Of a DNA stretch of 64,000 nt, positions 56,601 through 63,010 are shown piece after piece; positions within the stretch are counted from its first letter, which is position 1, and every line of letters begins with the position of its first letter. A program made the position numbers and the translations under genes. The notes beneath the pieces were generated by a model that made no database searches, had not been told where the DNA came from, and saw only the letters and a program-made list of their open reading frames with translations. The DNA comes from Nemertoderma westbladi (Eukaryota; Xenacoelomorpha; Nemertodermatida; Nemertodermatidae): positions 1 to 64,000 of the forward strand of contig JAUCBJ010001066.1 of NCBI GenBank assembly GCA_032718475.1, in the 5' to 3' direction.

Positions 56601-58181
56601 ACAAGACAATTGGTTTCGATGTCGAATAATGGGGTACCAATACCCAAGTTGAGTGTAGTTCCTCCTAAGTGGGAGTTTCGAAAGAACTTTTTTAGCTGTC
56701 GTGTTGTAAATGACTGGAACAACCTCCCTCAAGAGACACAATTTCAAAAAAGATACGACAAGTTTATTAATTTTATAATTAAAGAAGATTTCTAAAGACG
56801 TTTAAGCATTAAAAACGTTCAATAAACAAAATAGTAATAAAATAAAATAAAAAAATGCAAAATAGTGCAATAAACCTATATATTATTATATTATTATCAT
56901 ATTTTGACTAGGTGAGGGGGACATAATCCTCTAGCAGATGTTTACCCACCTAGGACCAAATCTGCTAGCAGCGAGGGGATTTATGTTAGCCTGATTGATA
57001 TAAACGGAGGGCGGACTTTTCTAACCAAAGTTGTTTTCTTCAGGGCCTTGCTGCGGATAATAAACGACTGGGCTGTTATTTCTGTAACGATGTCGTCGCA
57101 CCTGGCGACTCTACCAGGGATCGAACTCTCGACCAACAATGCACCGTCAGCCGACCTGGTCTATCTATGCTCACTGCCGCGCTCGCTGTAGAACTCTTTG
57201 TCTCCGTATTGCAGCACCCTCTACAGGCAAGTTTACGAACTCTGTATTAGAAGCTCGATGAAAATTGATAAACTACATACAGAAAGGCTATTTAACTAAA
57301 TTTCCGCAATAATAATAATTAATTTTAAACCAAATTTAAATTCTAAAATAAATTCTAACCCTAACCTTATATAGCTATTATTTATATACACACACACTGC
57401 TAAGGCTAACTACAGTACTTTATCTAAATCCTGCTTAATGGCTACAGTAGTTCACTAACTATTTCCAGTTTGGTTCCCAGATTTGACTCCCCTTTGTTTC
57501 CTTAGGGTTTAGCACCCGCTATATCTTCAGCCAATGACACCCATCTAATGGTTGAACCCTGTTGTTTCCTTAGGGTTTGGCACCCGCTATATCTTCAGCC
57601 AATGACACCCATCTAATGGTTGAACCCTGTTGTTTCCTTAGGGTTTGGCACCCGCTATATCTTCAGCCAATGACACCCATCTAATGGTTGAACCCTGTTG
57701 TTTCCTTAGGGTTTGGCACCCGCTTTATCTTCAGCCAATGACACCCATCTAATGGTTGAACCCTGTTGTTTCCTTAGGGTTTAGCACCCGCTATATCTTC
57801 AGCCAATGACACCCATCTAATGGTTGAACCCTGTTGTTTCCTTAGGGTTTGGCACCCGCTATATCTTCAGCCAATGACACCCATCTAATGGTTGAACCCT
57901 GCACCCCATTGGGCGTCATTCCTCATTCAATTCGCGGATTCCTCTCCCGATTCCAAACAATTCTTCCTCTGAGTTTCGCCTTCTCAGCCTGCGTGGGCTG
58001 CAGCGCTCCCGTGATTGACAGCTACAACACGGACGGGTTTGACTTCCTCATTAAGGTCTTCAATGATTCTGACTTTCTGGAACAACTCACCGGATTGGCT
58101 GCTATGAAGGCGGACACCCTGAGTGATGACCTTATTGCTCTCAGTGACTCTGAGGATGATGACCCACCTAATATGTTATAG
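23271..58181 (+). CDS. ATG7: ATG7, E1-like activating enzyme of autophagy (7 exons)
   Basis: Exons: 23271-23609, 24211-24812, 28997-29202, 50984-51150, 52947-53168, 57044-57226, 57846-58181. They total 2055 bp and encode 684 aa (human about 703) with no stop or frameshift. ATG7 adenylates the ATG8 and ATG12 C-terminal glycine, forms a thioester with it and passes it to ATG3 or ATG10. The N-terminal domain is residues 1 to about 300, including [17 protein letters not shown]. The adenylation domain has the GAGTLG nucleotide loop at 349-354 and [13 protein letters not shown]. The catalytic cysteine is C545 in [13 protein letters not shown]. Zinc ligands are C523/C526 (CYFC) and C622/C625. The acidic tail ([12 protein letters not shown]) matches the ATG8-recruiting end. 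Introns are 601 bp, 4184 bp, 21.8 kb, 1796 bp, 3875 bp and 619 bp. Intron 6 is GC-AG, and introns 2, 4 and 6 carry splice-junction repeats. The ATG has A at -3 and G at +4. Confidence 0.96.
24211..24812 (+). CDS. ATG7: ATG7 exon 2
   Basis: The acceptor TTCCCTTAG precedes 24211. The exon gives 200 codons plus two bases and ends in ..SASMDPL plus CG. Its donor is GTTAGT at 24813, the first of about 140 tandem copies. The next donor copy would add 29 bp and shift the frame, and reading on meets TAG after ten codons, so the first copy is the only productive one. The last 22 bases of the exon are the founding part of the 29-bp repeat unit. Confidence 0.93.
24791..28911 (+). repeat. 29-bp minisatellite built from the exon 2 / intron 2 junction, about 140 copies
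   Basis: The first unit, 24791-24819, is exon sequence up to 24812 followed by the splice donor GTTAGTA. Every later unit keeps the same layout (GTGCGTCCATGG, then ACTCCCCGCG or ACCCCCCGCG, then GTTAGTA). Most are 29 bp; some lose one C (28 bp). The array fills nearly all of the 4184-bp intron 2. Higher-order blocks are visible. An exon-like GATCCCTTGCGG variant recurs near 26381, 26726 and 27102, a GGCTAGTAG variant near 26941 and 27316, and GACCCCGCGCGG near 25091 and 25693. Block lengths are thus about 345-375 and 600 bp. Each unit contains two palindromes, GTCCATGGAC and CCGCGG. Confidence 0.95.
28997..29202 (+). CDS. ATG7: ATG7 exon 3
   Basis: The C-rich acceptor tract ends in CACAG at 28996. 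The first base completes the arginine codon split with exon 2. 68 codons follow, carrying [16 protein letters not shown] and the nucleotide-binding [13 protein letters not shown], then one base of the next codon. Donor GTAAAG at 29203. Confidence 0.93.
29203..30323 (+). other. ATG7 intron 3, part before the LTR element
   Basis: AT-rich intronic DNA with a short CCACCG run near 29957-29977. No gene recognised. Confidence 0.6.
30329..31480 (-). repeat. 3' LTR (left) of the BEL/Pao-like element
   Basis: 1152 bp, nearly identical to 48161-49325. The 73-aa frame found in both copies is an LTR by-product, not a gene. Confidence 0.92.
31490..31860 (-). other. Sequence next to the 3' LTR with a basic C-terminal-like frame
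   Basis: On the minus strand, one frame ends about 85 bp inside the 3' LTR boundary with a strongly basic tail ([13 protein letters not shown] then stop). Another overlapping frame is Glu-rich (31782-31507). Which, if either, was coding cannot be decided. No family recognised. Confidence 0.25.
31951..33078 (-). pseudogene. Unrecognised, decayed minus-strand reading frames inside the LTR element
   Basis: Protein-like stretches follow one another on the minus strand in gag orientation. 33078-32947 (43 codons) and 32940-32782 (52 codons) share a frame, separated by one TAA and six bases. About 32815-32259 (about 185 codons, acidic/basic mixed) is in another frame. 32433-31951 (160 codons, Arg/Pro-rich) overlaps it in a third. 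Composition reads like real protein and the pieces could be one gene broken by a stop and two frameshifts. I recognise no family. It could be an accessory or env-position gene of the element, or a captured host gene. Confidence 0.35.
33110..34720. other. AT-rich interior of the LTR element, with a two-copy repeat
   Basis: Integrase would be expected here but no such frame exists. Two diverged copies of a segment of about 110 bp lie at 33908-34019 and 34074-34183; shared blocks are TCTGGGGAC, TGATTCTA, TATCGGT and CGATATCTTAATCGACTAGAAT. Confidence 0.6.
34722..36445 (-). CDS. BEL/Pao zinc-knuckle and protease remnant, polymerase deleted
   Basis: A 561-aa open frame (listed from a GTG at 36407) in -1 relative to gag and open up to the gag stop. 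The order is: Cys/His nucleic-acid-binding cluster ([27 protein letters not shown]); retropepsin-like domain with [12 protein letters not shown] (Ser replaces the usual Gly of the D-S-G active site); [10 protein letters not shown]; then directly the RNase H/integrase linker motif ([17 protein letters not shown] ... WLGEPDFL). The whole reverse transcriptase and most of RNase H that should lie between are absent, without loss of frame. The frame ends soon after and no integrase domain follows. I read this as an internally deleted, non-autonomous pol. Confidence 0.8.
36443..39382 (-). CDS. BEL/Pao-type Gag with coiled-coil N-terminal extension
   Basis: An intact 979-aa frame from an ATG. The C-terminal third matches the Pao gag domain (DUF1759-like): [37 protein letters not shown], then [16 protein letters not shown]. 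The N-terminal two-thirds is unusual. It is charged and low-complexity, with an Ala/Glu/Lys coiled coil at about residues 375-475 (repeats of [12 protein letters not shown] type), and longer than is usual for the family. The frame ends at TAA (36443-36445). The protease frame lies in -1 and has no ATG, so it was probably expressed by frameshifting. An intact gag in an element lacking polymerase suggests it may still make particles. Confidence 0.85.
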   Translation of the reverse strand: MSDTKQNLSDSLLDATICDSDKGVEPSTPKFSSPPTVRKVIPPVVITEPRLVQHHRSIIGTRAQVKRDQEAAEQQQPASQELISQRPDSSSSEDTVELTPERGARMTDAVYSDPLLILPAAVLTRLLIAVEEHQIDWARSKRSTKDSYEGYTREELKSMVESQWNFPGPGLPFDLSEAAWEDIHRMGVAKETIDPAVWKRSAAGYAQGFFSSMERVKEQLFQQPQGPQEQGQLLYQVRERILRIRLILSAFEEASKRRQDTSLQVAVKTWFQRVSLQVQGTAQWKAQLEERSTHGESTDATFSQVESEATAEKPHKRDAIDIYLSDYQRFLGDEELRRRLDGLSPNSEGAQHVLDAIDVDRLAANQAKFDEQLRIARDQEERVKKKRIEDRKKAAVAAAEAERKAAEEESKAAKMERKAAVAAAAAAAEAEAKRKAAEMERKAAMAAAEAEQIAAEEIAQLELENIQENQDCINKQLTASNMQMMNRSTPKRQGYTSSEEGDTTDTEGKGNRSHLSRRKRTSHRQKLPDLPPAVRRQLNNTNLGSTEPTDQIITIERLPTIVDEPEIIRPVPEATLSVVETPVLPEPTSKFPLHSTKLPVPSRTAHETVHALDSERNIHDLSPVVPRPPATTLANPASAVEWVDERRRGMDLLLGQMQETVQQFKGTVRESRLELQEVQQSIAFERDKLVNLQKGIPPPPVTMCQPVRSEVSHAQGVEPTRIYTASEVETPIVNPIQGDYKPVDNNIPYRPDHNPRNLYTDNSIFNNTMAQESFTRQMARTEARQAVKVGEIVKFNGDEMKWLPFNEYYKDNIQNSVLSNGEKLRYLIECLEGPPKLMALKFIGHPDGLRQVWDTLNIRYGNRNNIARYLYAKLMAPRKFLSSGIIEFSDEIQEICRQLDWLGKSHEYQNSMVVGALASTLPKGGVGTRWDKKVLYMMEQQRRDPTMADLMSFLDGEVKLQREAQRAERSAERRHWKTR
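39538..42087 (+). mobile_element. Helentron/HINE-like element 1 with duplicated 5' and 3' parts
   Basis: Left ends CCACGAAGCTAAGGAAAAT occur at 39538 and again at 40433 (the first 895 bp is duplicated in tandem). The right end, at 41707, consists of ATTTTCCTTAGCTTCGTGG, a 20-nt hairpin (GCATTTCCTTTAGGAAATGC) and CTTTCTCG. A second copy of the last 380 bp follows exactly (41708-42087). The asymmetric placing of the inverted repeat, the 3' hairpin just inside the end and flanking T on both sides are features of Helentron/Helitron2-type elements. There is no Rep/helicase frame. Confidence 0.7.
39754..40381 (+). repeat. Core monomers of about 150 bp, each headed by a GTTACCATGGCAAC-like palindrome
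   Basis: In element 1 the motif occurs at 39754-39767, 39910-39923, 40056-40069, 40208-40221 and 40368-40381, spaced 146-160 bp. The same series recurs in each later element. Two alternating monomer types (one with CAAGTCTAT..AACTTGGGGTTT, one with CAGATGTTAAAATTTATAAAATG) give a dimer of about 300 bp. The motif matches the consensus of RFX-family X-box sites (GTNRCC..RGYAAC). Whether anything binds it is unknown. Confidence 0.65.
42208..43479 (+). mobile_element. Helentron/HINE-like element 2
   Basis: Complete from left end CCACGAAGC (preceded by T) to hairpin plus CTTTCTCG (followed by T). The right flank (ATATATAAGTAT.. to CCGGTATGATTTCAG) matches the right flank of element 1, so host sequence was duplicated together with the element. 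Confidence 0.7.
43748..45028 (+). mobile_element. Helentron/HINE-like element 3
   Basis: Same left end and 5' subterminal hairpin (CTAAGGAAAATC mirrored by GATTTTCCTTAG). The right end is CTTTCTAG followed by T. More diverged from elements 1 and 2 in the interior. Confidence 0.7.
45161..46619 (+). mobile_element. Helentron/HINE-like element 4 with duplicated 3' end
   Basis: The main copy is 45161-46412, with right end CTTTCTAG followed by T. The final segment of about 200 bp is then repeated at 46413-46619 with its own inverted repeat, hairpin and CTTTCTAG. It is the most diverged of the four in its 3' half. Confidence 0.68.
47291..47870. repeat. Two-copy tandem repeat of about 290 bp in the LTR-element leader
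   Basis: 47291-47580 and 47581-47870 are diverged direct copies; shared blocks include CAGACTCCGAAATG, CATTCTAACCCAGTAG and CTTTATCGGACA. They lie close to the 5' LTR on the transcribed side, where primer-binding and packaging signals would be expected. Confidence 0.65.
48161..49325 (-). repeat. 5' LTR (right) of the BEL/Pao-like element
   Basis: 1165 bp. It differs from the left LTR by about six substitutions and a 13-bp extra segment near 48738-48752 (GGGGTGTCTGACT). Confidence 0.92.
49331..50983 (+). other. ATG7 intron 3, part after the LTR element
   Basis: AT-rich. A 120-aa frame at 49825-50187 has no recognisable similarity and I do not call it a gene. A perfect hairpin lies at 50682-50709. 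Confidence 0.6.
50682..50709. repeat. Perfect hairpin with B-box-like centre
   Basis: AAAAAACGGGGTT and AACCCCGTTTTTT are perfect inverted copies separated by two bases, making GGGGTTCAAACCCC at the centre. It resembles a tRNA T-arm, but no A box, acceptor stem or other tRNA part surrounds it. Confidence 0.6.
50984..51150 (+). CDS. ATG7: ATG7 exon 4
   Basis: The acceptor TTTTTATTTGCAG precedes it. Two bases complete a valine codon split with exon 3, followed by 55 codons, ending in phase 0 at CAG|GTAGGG. The last 52 bases (51099-51150) are the founding copy of the 58-bp repeat that fills intron 4. Confidence 0.93.
51099..52913 (+). repeat. 58-bp minisatellite built from the exon 4 / intron 4 junction, 31 donor copies
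   Basis: Unit 1 is exon 4 sequence (CTCAGTGTACCAATGCCGG .. GTAGAACAG) followed by the donor GTAGGGA. After it come 30 further copies of exon piece plus donor, until 52899. The spacing fits 30 x 58 bp plus two 4-bp insertions (near 51270 and 52780). Reading through the first donor meets TGA after 13 codons, and a 58-bp step shifts the frame, so only the first donor gives ATG7. Variant units (GGTGGGGACTC with AATCCCGG) recur at about 231- and 349-bp spacing, showing block duplication. The array makes up nearly all of the 1796-bp intron. Confidence 0.95.
52947..53168 (+). CDS. ATG7: ATG7 exon 5
   Basis: Acceptor TTTTATAG, 74 codons, donor GTAAAG at 53169. It carries [25 protein letters not shown] and [19 protein letters not shown]. 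The loop after MRHG is shorter than in human ATG7. Confidence 0.94.
53169..53466 (+). other. Start of ATG7 intron 5
   Basis: Intronic DNA before the antisense CPPED1 gene, likely to include the CPPED1 3' UTR. Nothing else seen. Confidence 0.5.
53467..54381 (-). CDS. CPPED1: CPPED1, calcineurin-like phosphoesterase domain protein
   Basis: A 304-aa protein (human about 314), complete in one exon, antisense within ATG7 intron 5. Metallophosphoesterase motifs lie in order: AADTQLG (D42), CGDQVHG (D95), GNHD (131-134), FQHIPYY (H208) and GHYHRN (253-258). The family-specific stretch [20 protein letters not shown] is also present. The vertebrate protein is a cytosolic serine/threonine phosphatase reported to act on AKT; I infer the same activity only by homology. 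The second ATG (codon 6) has a better context than the first, so the start may be five residues later. Confidence 0.95.
   Translation of the reverse strand: MSDTVMEELQHKAINRSLDHIGLSKESEGEWRGGFSFIQAADTQLGLIDDFNVDRMQSELRNDLVWDEELARVARLVDTVNRMDPSPRFLIVCGDQVHGYPWMKQRGAMERDFISAFRKLRPEVPLLCVCGNHDVGESPTPQTIAQYRRTFGDDYYSFWVGGVAMVVLNSQLYMDDSKASAERLGMDQWVDRVLAGIKGCKQALVFQHIPYYLGDIDSPRNSDKSKYFSLPMELRKPMLDKFKQAGVTAVFCGHYHRNAVSSWNGVEQIVTSAVSLQIGDDKPGYRLVTVTQTGINHQYCSLTN
54644..54768 (+). repeat. Dispersed repeat of about 120 bp, copy 1
   Basis: It begins CACGTTCGTGGGGCCTTCGC and ends near AATCAAAGAAAGGG. A second copy lies at 60608-60727 with about 80-85 percent identity by eye. Unknown family. Confidence 0.7.
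54797..54886. other. C-rich tract and flanking intron 5 sequence
   Basis: Short C run near 54796-54806, otherwise unremarkable intronic sequence. Confidence 0.4.
54889..55200 (+). repeat. Tandem repeat of about 155 bp, 2 copies
   Basis: Both copies carry AATATG(C/T)(A)AAGCCAGGTGG.TTTATA, AACGCAGTACTCGT.TTCATTATA, GCCTCGTTGCG.TCGT and ACGATCTTTATA. They start near 54889 and 55045. Confidence 0.75.
55201..56394 (+). other. ATG7 intron 5, middle part
   Basis: AT-rich with no gene. A 20-base C run at 56308-56327 interrupts it. Confidence 0.5.
56395..56795 (+). pseudogene. 3' fragment of a non-LTR reverse transcriptase
   Basis: The C-terminal signature of CR1/jockey-like RTs is visible in pieces. 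[21 protein letters not shown] and [10 protein letters not shown] lie at about 56459-56580, and [18 protein letters not shown] at about 56670-56730 in another frame. An upstream piece near 56400-56450 is in a third frame. Frameshifts near 56453 and 56585 and the missing 5' part make it a dead fragment, in the same direction as ATG7. Confidence 0.75.
56796..57043 (+). other. End of ATG7 intron 5
   Basis: AT-rich, including a possible A-rich tail of the RT fragment at about 56820-56860. It ends in the acceptor TTGTTTTCTTCAG. Confidence 0.5.
57044..57226 (+). CDS. ATG7: ATG7 exon 6 (catalytic cysteine), followed by a GC donor
   Basis: 61 codons, phase 0 at both ends. It contains the zinc-binding CYFC, the strongly conserved [19 protein letters not shown] with the thioester-forming cysteine (residue 545), and [15 protein letters not shown]. 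The exon ends CTACAG and the intron begins GCAAGT, the classical form of a GC-AG intron. Confidence 0.94.
57227..57845 (+). other. ATG7 intron 6 (GC-AG)
   Basis: 619 bp. The first half is AT-rich. The second half is the tandem array of 3' splice-site copies. Five upstream acceptor copies precede the productive one. Confidence 0.85.
57494..57901 (+). repeat. 68-bp tandem repeat built from the intron 6 / exon 7 junction, 6 copies
   Basis: Each unit is TTGTTTCCTTAG (polypyrimidine tract and acceptor) followed by the first 56 bp of exon 7 (GGTTTGGCACCC .. GAACCCTG). The acceptor AG ends at 57505, 57573, 57641, 57709, 57777 and 57845, an exact 68-bp spacing. Only the last leads directly into the rest of exon 7 in frame; the 68-bp step shifts the frame for any single upstream choice. 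Units 1 and 5 have TTTAGCACC and unit 4 has CTTTATC, minor variants. Confidence 0.95.
57846..58181 (+). CDS. ATG7: ATG7 exon 7 and stop
   Basis: 111 codons plus TAG. It includes [16 protein letters not shown], the second zinc pair (CVGC) and the C-terminal recruiting tail ending in acidic SDSEDDD..ML. Confidence 0.94.
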   Translation, partial: GLAPAISSANDTHLMVEPCTPLGVIPHSIRGFLSRFQTILPLSFAFSACVGCSAPVIDSYNTDGFDFLIKVFNDSDFLEQLTGLAAMKADTLSDDLIALSDSEDDDPPNML

Positions 58182-58244
58182 TTATAAAGAACACTTTGAA
58201 CCAAATAACTGGGTGCTATCTAGTGTAATTTAGTTAAAATTGTT

Positions 58245-58250
58245 ATTAAA
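58245..58250 (+). terminator. Candidate polyadenylation signal of ATG7
   Basis: ATTAAA lies 64 bp after the stop codon; an AATAAA follows at 58334-58339. Either would give a short 3' UTR. Confidence 0.5.
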
Positions 58251-58545
58251 GTTTGATTTTATTTCATTTCTATGTTTTACCTGAGGTAATTTAATTGTTT
58301 CCTATGACAACATATCGCTTACAGTAAGTTATAAATAAATTATCAAACTAACGTTATATTCATCAACAACCTTTTCAGATTTTTTCACAATAATTAATTA
58401 ATTGTGCTGTAATTTCTCCTACTATTGGTCAGTTTATCCCACCCATCGTTATCCTCTCTAAATGTGTTTTTTTTCCAATTCACCAATGTTCATGTAATAG
58501 ATATAATAATATGTATGAAGCACATATCCATCAAATAATCACATA

Positions 58546-58606
58546 ATCCAATAGCGAAGTATTGTTAGTTGTTGCTGCAACAACTTACTATACTTCGCTA
58601 TTGGAT
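58546..58606. repeat. Hairpin palindrome of about 60 bp
   Basis: AATCCAATAGCGAAGTAT is mirrored by ATACTTCGCTATTGGAT, with TTGTTGCTGCAACAA at the centre. It is isolated, and could be a tiny MITE or a structural element. Confidence 0.55.
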
Positions 58607-59893
58607 GAACAGCTGTCTACACGTGTCGCACTAGGCTGCCGCTCCAGATGTGTTGTGAATAATGTAATGGCCAATTGCTTCTCGTTCAGTAGATATAATA
58701 TTCCATCTTCTGCAGGAATGAATAGAAGGTGAATTACGGTAAAAACAGCGGTAAAATAAAGTGGTCGGTGAACGTGGGAAGCACGAAACAACGGGGGCAC
58801 CCAGCTCTCTCTTGGCTGTTACCAATAAGGAAAGGAGGGCGTCACACTAACTCCAAAGGGTCAACACTCGACAAACAACCCTTTATTTACTCCCCATTGT
58901 GCCACTGGGTTTGCCTAAGCAATAATGTATAAAGTGTCTTGCTTAATAGGGACAAAGGAGTACGAAATTTCAACAGGCTTTAGTTGGATTTGGAGCTGCT
59001 GGACGTTGAACTTAAACCATAGAAGAACCCATCATGGTGGGGCAACGTTTTATACCATTATGTTGGAAGGCTAGTTGGGTGAACCAAAAATTAATATGTG
59101 TTTTCCTTTATCTCCCCACATTGTATGTATTTTAAGGTAATAGTTCTGGGGAACCTAAAATATTGAGTTCCCTTCGTATTGTTTACAGAAATGGCTTGTC
59201 TTTAATTGGATATATGATATGAGGATAAGATACTGGTTAGCTGATGCCATATTGAGCTCACAGGGTGCGACTGCATTAATGCGTATCAAATAATGGATTT
59301 TCAGGATTTTTAGCATTGCCGTACAAAAGGCCAATGGCATAAGTGTATTAGTTGAAACTCTATCACGATGTATTATTTCCCAGGAAATATTGAATATTAT
59401 ATCATTCCCTAAGGGTGTATGTAGATCATCCGTTTACCAATGGTGATGAGAGGTGATTGATGGAAGGATAGTGAAATACAGTATGTTGTCAAATATCATT
59501 TACGAGACTTTATGGGACTTCGTACAAACATTATTCTTCCAACAGTATGATGATATGCTCGTAAAAGATACGGCATAAGTCATAATACATATAAACATAT
59601 TTTTTCTTTAAATTGTGTAACCCCGTCCGTCATATTTTACAATAATATCTTGGCACTAAAAAATTCTCAAATTTATTGTGTTTTAATCATCCGATCCATT
59701 TAATATCTCATTAATATGACAAATTTTGATTGATTGTTAAATTACATGCGACTTCTGGGTGGCAATTTCATTCAAGAAACCCGATTCAGGTTTGGGTGCT
59801 ACACTCCGAGTAGGTAGCTCCGTGATTAAACATTAACAACAAGATAATGAAAATGTGTTGTGTGACCAATCACAGGCCAGAAACACCCAGAGA

Positions 59894-59920
59894 GGGGGGG
59901 GGGGGGGGGGGGGAGGGGGG
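59894..59920 (+). repeat. Poly(G) tract
   Basis: About 27 bases with one internal A. Confidence 0.85.
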
Positions 59921-60607
59921 CTACCAAATAAACATATCTAACTTTATGCCGTATCCGTATATGTAGGCTACATACGCGTATGTGCCTAAATAAGTATATT
60001 CCTGCATTTCCGTCCTGCGAATACTTCTTTTCAAATTTCCCTCCTTATTATGGGATAAAGTCTAAACAAAGTTTGACGGGTAGAGGTCGCAATTCCACTT
60101 CCAAAAATAGTGATTTAAATCCGATTTAAGTGATGTTGGAGCGGTTTTACAACTTTGTCGATGTAGGATAAATATTCCAAGTTGAGGAATATTTATTTTC
60201 TTTAAATGATTGCGCCATCGCGTTTTTCATGATTCATCTCGCCAAGTAACCAACTAATTATCCTTTACCTACACTAATCCATCGCGGATCATGCAATAAT
60301 CCATTGGGTCAAACTTCCTTAATTAGCTTCTCAGGAGGGAAGTGATTAGTTTTGTTTTGGTAATTGGCCTATTTGTGCCATCACAATTACGGATATGCTG
60401 TCAGTGGTACAGTACCATTTGTTTAGCAATCTCAATAATCTGTATATATTGTATTGCAGTTTGGGAATACTTTTTGTGTGGTAATAAAATAATTAACACT
60501 GGTCTGGAGACGACACAGGATACTTAGTATAAGGCAGCGGCCATTTTTTTCAAATATTATTATTTATTATGTAGTTATAATGATTATATAATGTAGGAGG
60601 AAGAAGA

Positions 60608-60727
60608 CACGTTCGTGGGGCCTTCGCGCAGCACGAGGCTCAGTTATTAGACACAAATTAAGATTGAACGATATTATCACAAAAACCGTATTTAAGAAAT
60701 TTACCGCTAATTAATCAAAGAGAGGTG
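60608..60727 (+). repeat. Dispersed repeat of about 120 bp, copy 2
   Basis: Matches 54644-54768, including CACGTTCGTGGGGCCTTCGC, GCAGCACGAGG and GAAATTTACC. Confidence 0.7.
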
Positions 60728-61599
60728 GAAGTCTCTTTTTAAACTGTTAAATTTTTCCTTTGGTTTGGTAATTCTGAAGCTATACTGGTTTTCAAGGTCG
60801 CTGATCACGATACAACTCGTTAAAAATCATTCGTGGTAAAGCAATTATCATTTATGGTGCTTTCTGGTGGGACGTAAAATACAAGTAGCATAAAATTTCA
60901 AACGACAAAAAGCGAATTTGGTTGGATAATACGATATATTTGAGTTTTATAATCGTGATCAGCATCCTAAGTAACCTCTAAATACCGCAATTAAATGAAT
61001 TTTAGTGAATTATAAATTCTTTTGAAAATGAAAGGGGCCACAGCACAACAACTAACATAGCCATGTAAATGGTTTTTGCTTTGTTGGGTAGCCCATTAAA
61101 TTTTAGGAAAAGTCACTAAGGCAAGGCCCGATGGACACAATGAGCTTTCATCGTTCTTCTTTAATCACCCATCTATCATCTTTCATCATTTCTAATTTTA
61201 GAAAACACTGCCGTCTATGGAGACATTCACACAACGTCTTCAATTTTCAATTTCAATTTTATTTTTTCCTTTCAACAATTTCCTAGATTGCATACAATCA
61301 AAAACAAAACATTGGATGAAGGTGATGGTGATGACAGAGTAGCAGACAATTGCGTAGCTAGTATAGCCTGCTACTCCGACAGGAAATTTATGGGTTGGGT
61401 GGGGGGATAGTGTAGCAGTAGCATTCTGGGATAGAAGACTCTGAGATGCAATAAATGGTAGCGACTGTAATAAAAGATCGACAAGCCGATAAGCCGGCAC
61501 AGCATTCTTAAAAATGCAGCTGCAATGCAGCATGCCGATCCTAGTAGTAGTAATAAAAGATACGTGGTGAGATATAAAAAGTGGACATAGGCCTAACTA

Positions 61600-63010
61600 C
61601 AGGGATATTAACAGGTGTGATTTATACGCTGACGAAAATGCTTCTTTTTAATTTGAGTGTTTTAATTTAGATGATAGTGCGTTCCAAATTGAATAATTCA
61701 TAGATGCTTCGTCGGAAGTTAGGCGGACCTTCGGAATAGAGAAACCATCGGTTAGGCGAGTAGCAAGGCGAGTTGTGTATCTGTGTACAGAGGAAATTGT
61801 AGTGAGGTTTAAATAGGTTAGCATTTATATCGTACATGAGGGATCCTACTTGGTGTTTATAGAGGAGGTCAATAGGTTGAATGCCGAGAGACTTATAGAT
61901 AGGTTTAGAAGAAGCTCGGCAGTGCGAGAAAGTAATACAGCGGAGGAGTTTGTTTATTTTTATACGTAGGGGTTGTAGGGTAGAAGAATGGGTTTTGCCC
62001 CAGAGTAGAATGCCATATAATAAATAGGGGTGTACAGGTGAAAAATCTAGTTTGCGAAGTATACGAAGGGGAAATATGTGGCGCAGTTTGTAGAATATTC
62101 TGGAGGTTCTAGACGTAATATGTTTGATGTGAGATTTCCAGTTTAAGTTGTCATCTACTAGAACCCCTAGAAATTTAGAATGTGGTTTTCGAGTAATGGG
62201 GAATGGTTAATTAGTATTGGGTCGTATTAGTGGGTATTAGGGTAGTTAGAGTATAGCATATTCAGTCTTAGATAGGTTGAGAGATAGACGGTTGTCTGAT
62301 AGCCAATCCGCAATCTTAGATAATTCAGAGTTAGTTATGGTGATTAAAGAGTCAAGATTAGGTTTAGCTATATGAAGAGTTGTGTCGTCAGCAAATAATG
62401 TTGAGATTAGTGAGGTAGCATTGGGAAGGTCGTTAATATACAATAGGAATAGGTTTGGCGAAATAGTGGCGCCTTGTGGGACACCACATGTAATAGGTAG
62501 ACTAGAAAAATGGTGGTTACCAATTGAAACAAATTGGGTTCTAGAATCTAGGAAGCTTGAGAGTAGTTGTTGCGGTATTCCCTAGATACCATAGGAGTTT
62601 AGCTTAGAGGTTAGGATAGAGTGATCAATAGTGTCGAAAGCCTTTTTTAGATCTATATATATAGCACTTGTGTGTAGTTTTTGATCTAGGTATTTGTGAA
62701 TATTCAATAACAACGGATAGCAGAGCATGGGATGTTGTAGATTTAGGGCGAAAGCCGAATTGAGAATTAGACAATATGGAATATTTTTTTAGGTACGAAA
62801 GTAGTTGGTTATTAATTATGGATTCGTACAGTTCGTTAATTACGGGTAGAAGAGAAATAGGTCGGTAGTTATTAGTGTCCGATGGGTCGGCACTCTTGAA
62901 TACGGGAATGACTTTGGCCGATTTAAGAGCCTTAGGGAAGAAGGCTTGAGTTATCGATAGGTTAATTAGGTGAGATAGGGCTGCCTCATGGGTCGTGGTA
63001 AAATCACATC
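61600..63010 (-). pseudogene. Non-LTR (jockey/CR1-like) reverse transcriptase, decayed
   Basis: On the minus strand from about 63000 down, RT motifs appear in order: SAKVIPVFKSADPSDTNNYR and PISLLPVI; SQFGFRPKSTTSHA; IDLKKAFDTIDH; CGVPQGATISPNLFLLYIND; FADDTTLHIA; LSLNLSKTEYAIL. A C-terminal region with RTSRIFYKLRHI and a terminal KLKHSN then follows. In-frame stops and at least one frameshift break it, and the endonuclease domain upstream is missing. It differs in sequence from the element at 17890-20336 and is more decayed. Confidence 0.85.

Larger units (their letters stand above)
58182..61600. other. Intergenic DNA downstream of ATG7
   Basis: No gene recognised; all frames are short and unlike proteins. 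It holds the palindrome at 58546-58606, a G-rich homopolymer at 59894-59920 and the dispersed repeat at 60608-60727. Confidence 0.5.

Noticed and set aside
57116-57135. tRNA T-arm-like GGATCGAACTC on the minus strand
   Set aside because: It lies inside the strongly conserved catalytic region of ATG7 exon 6, and no tRNA fold surrounds it.
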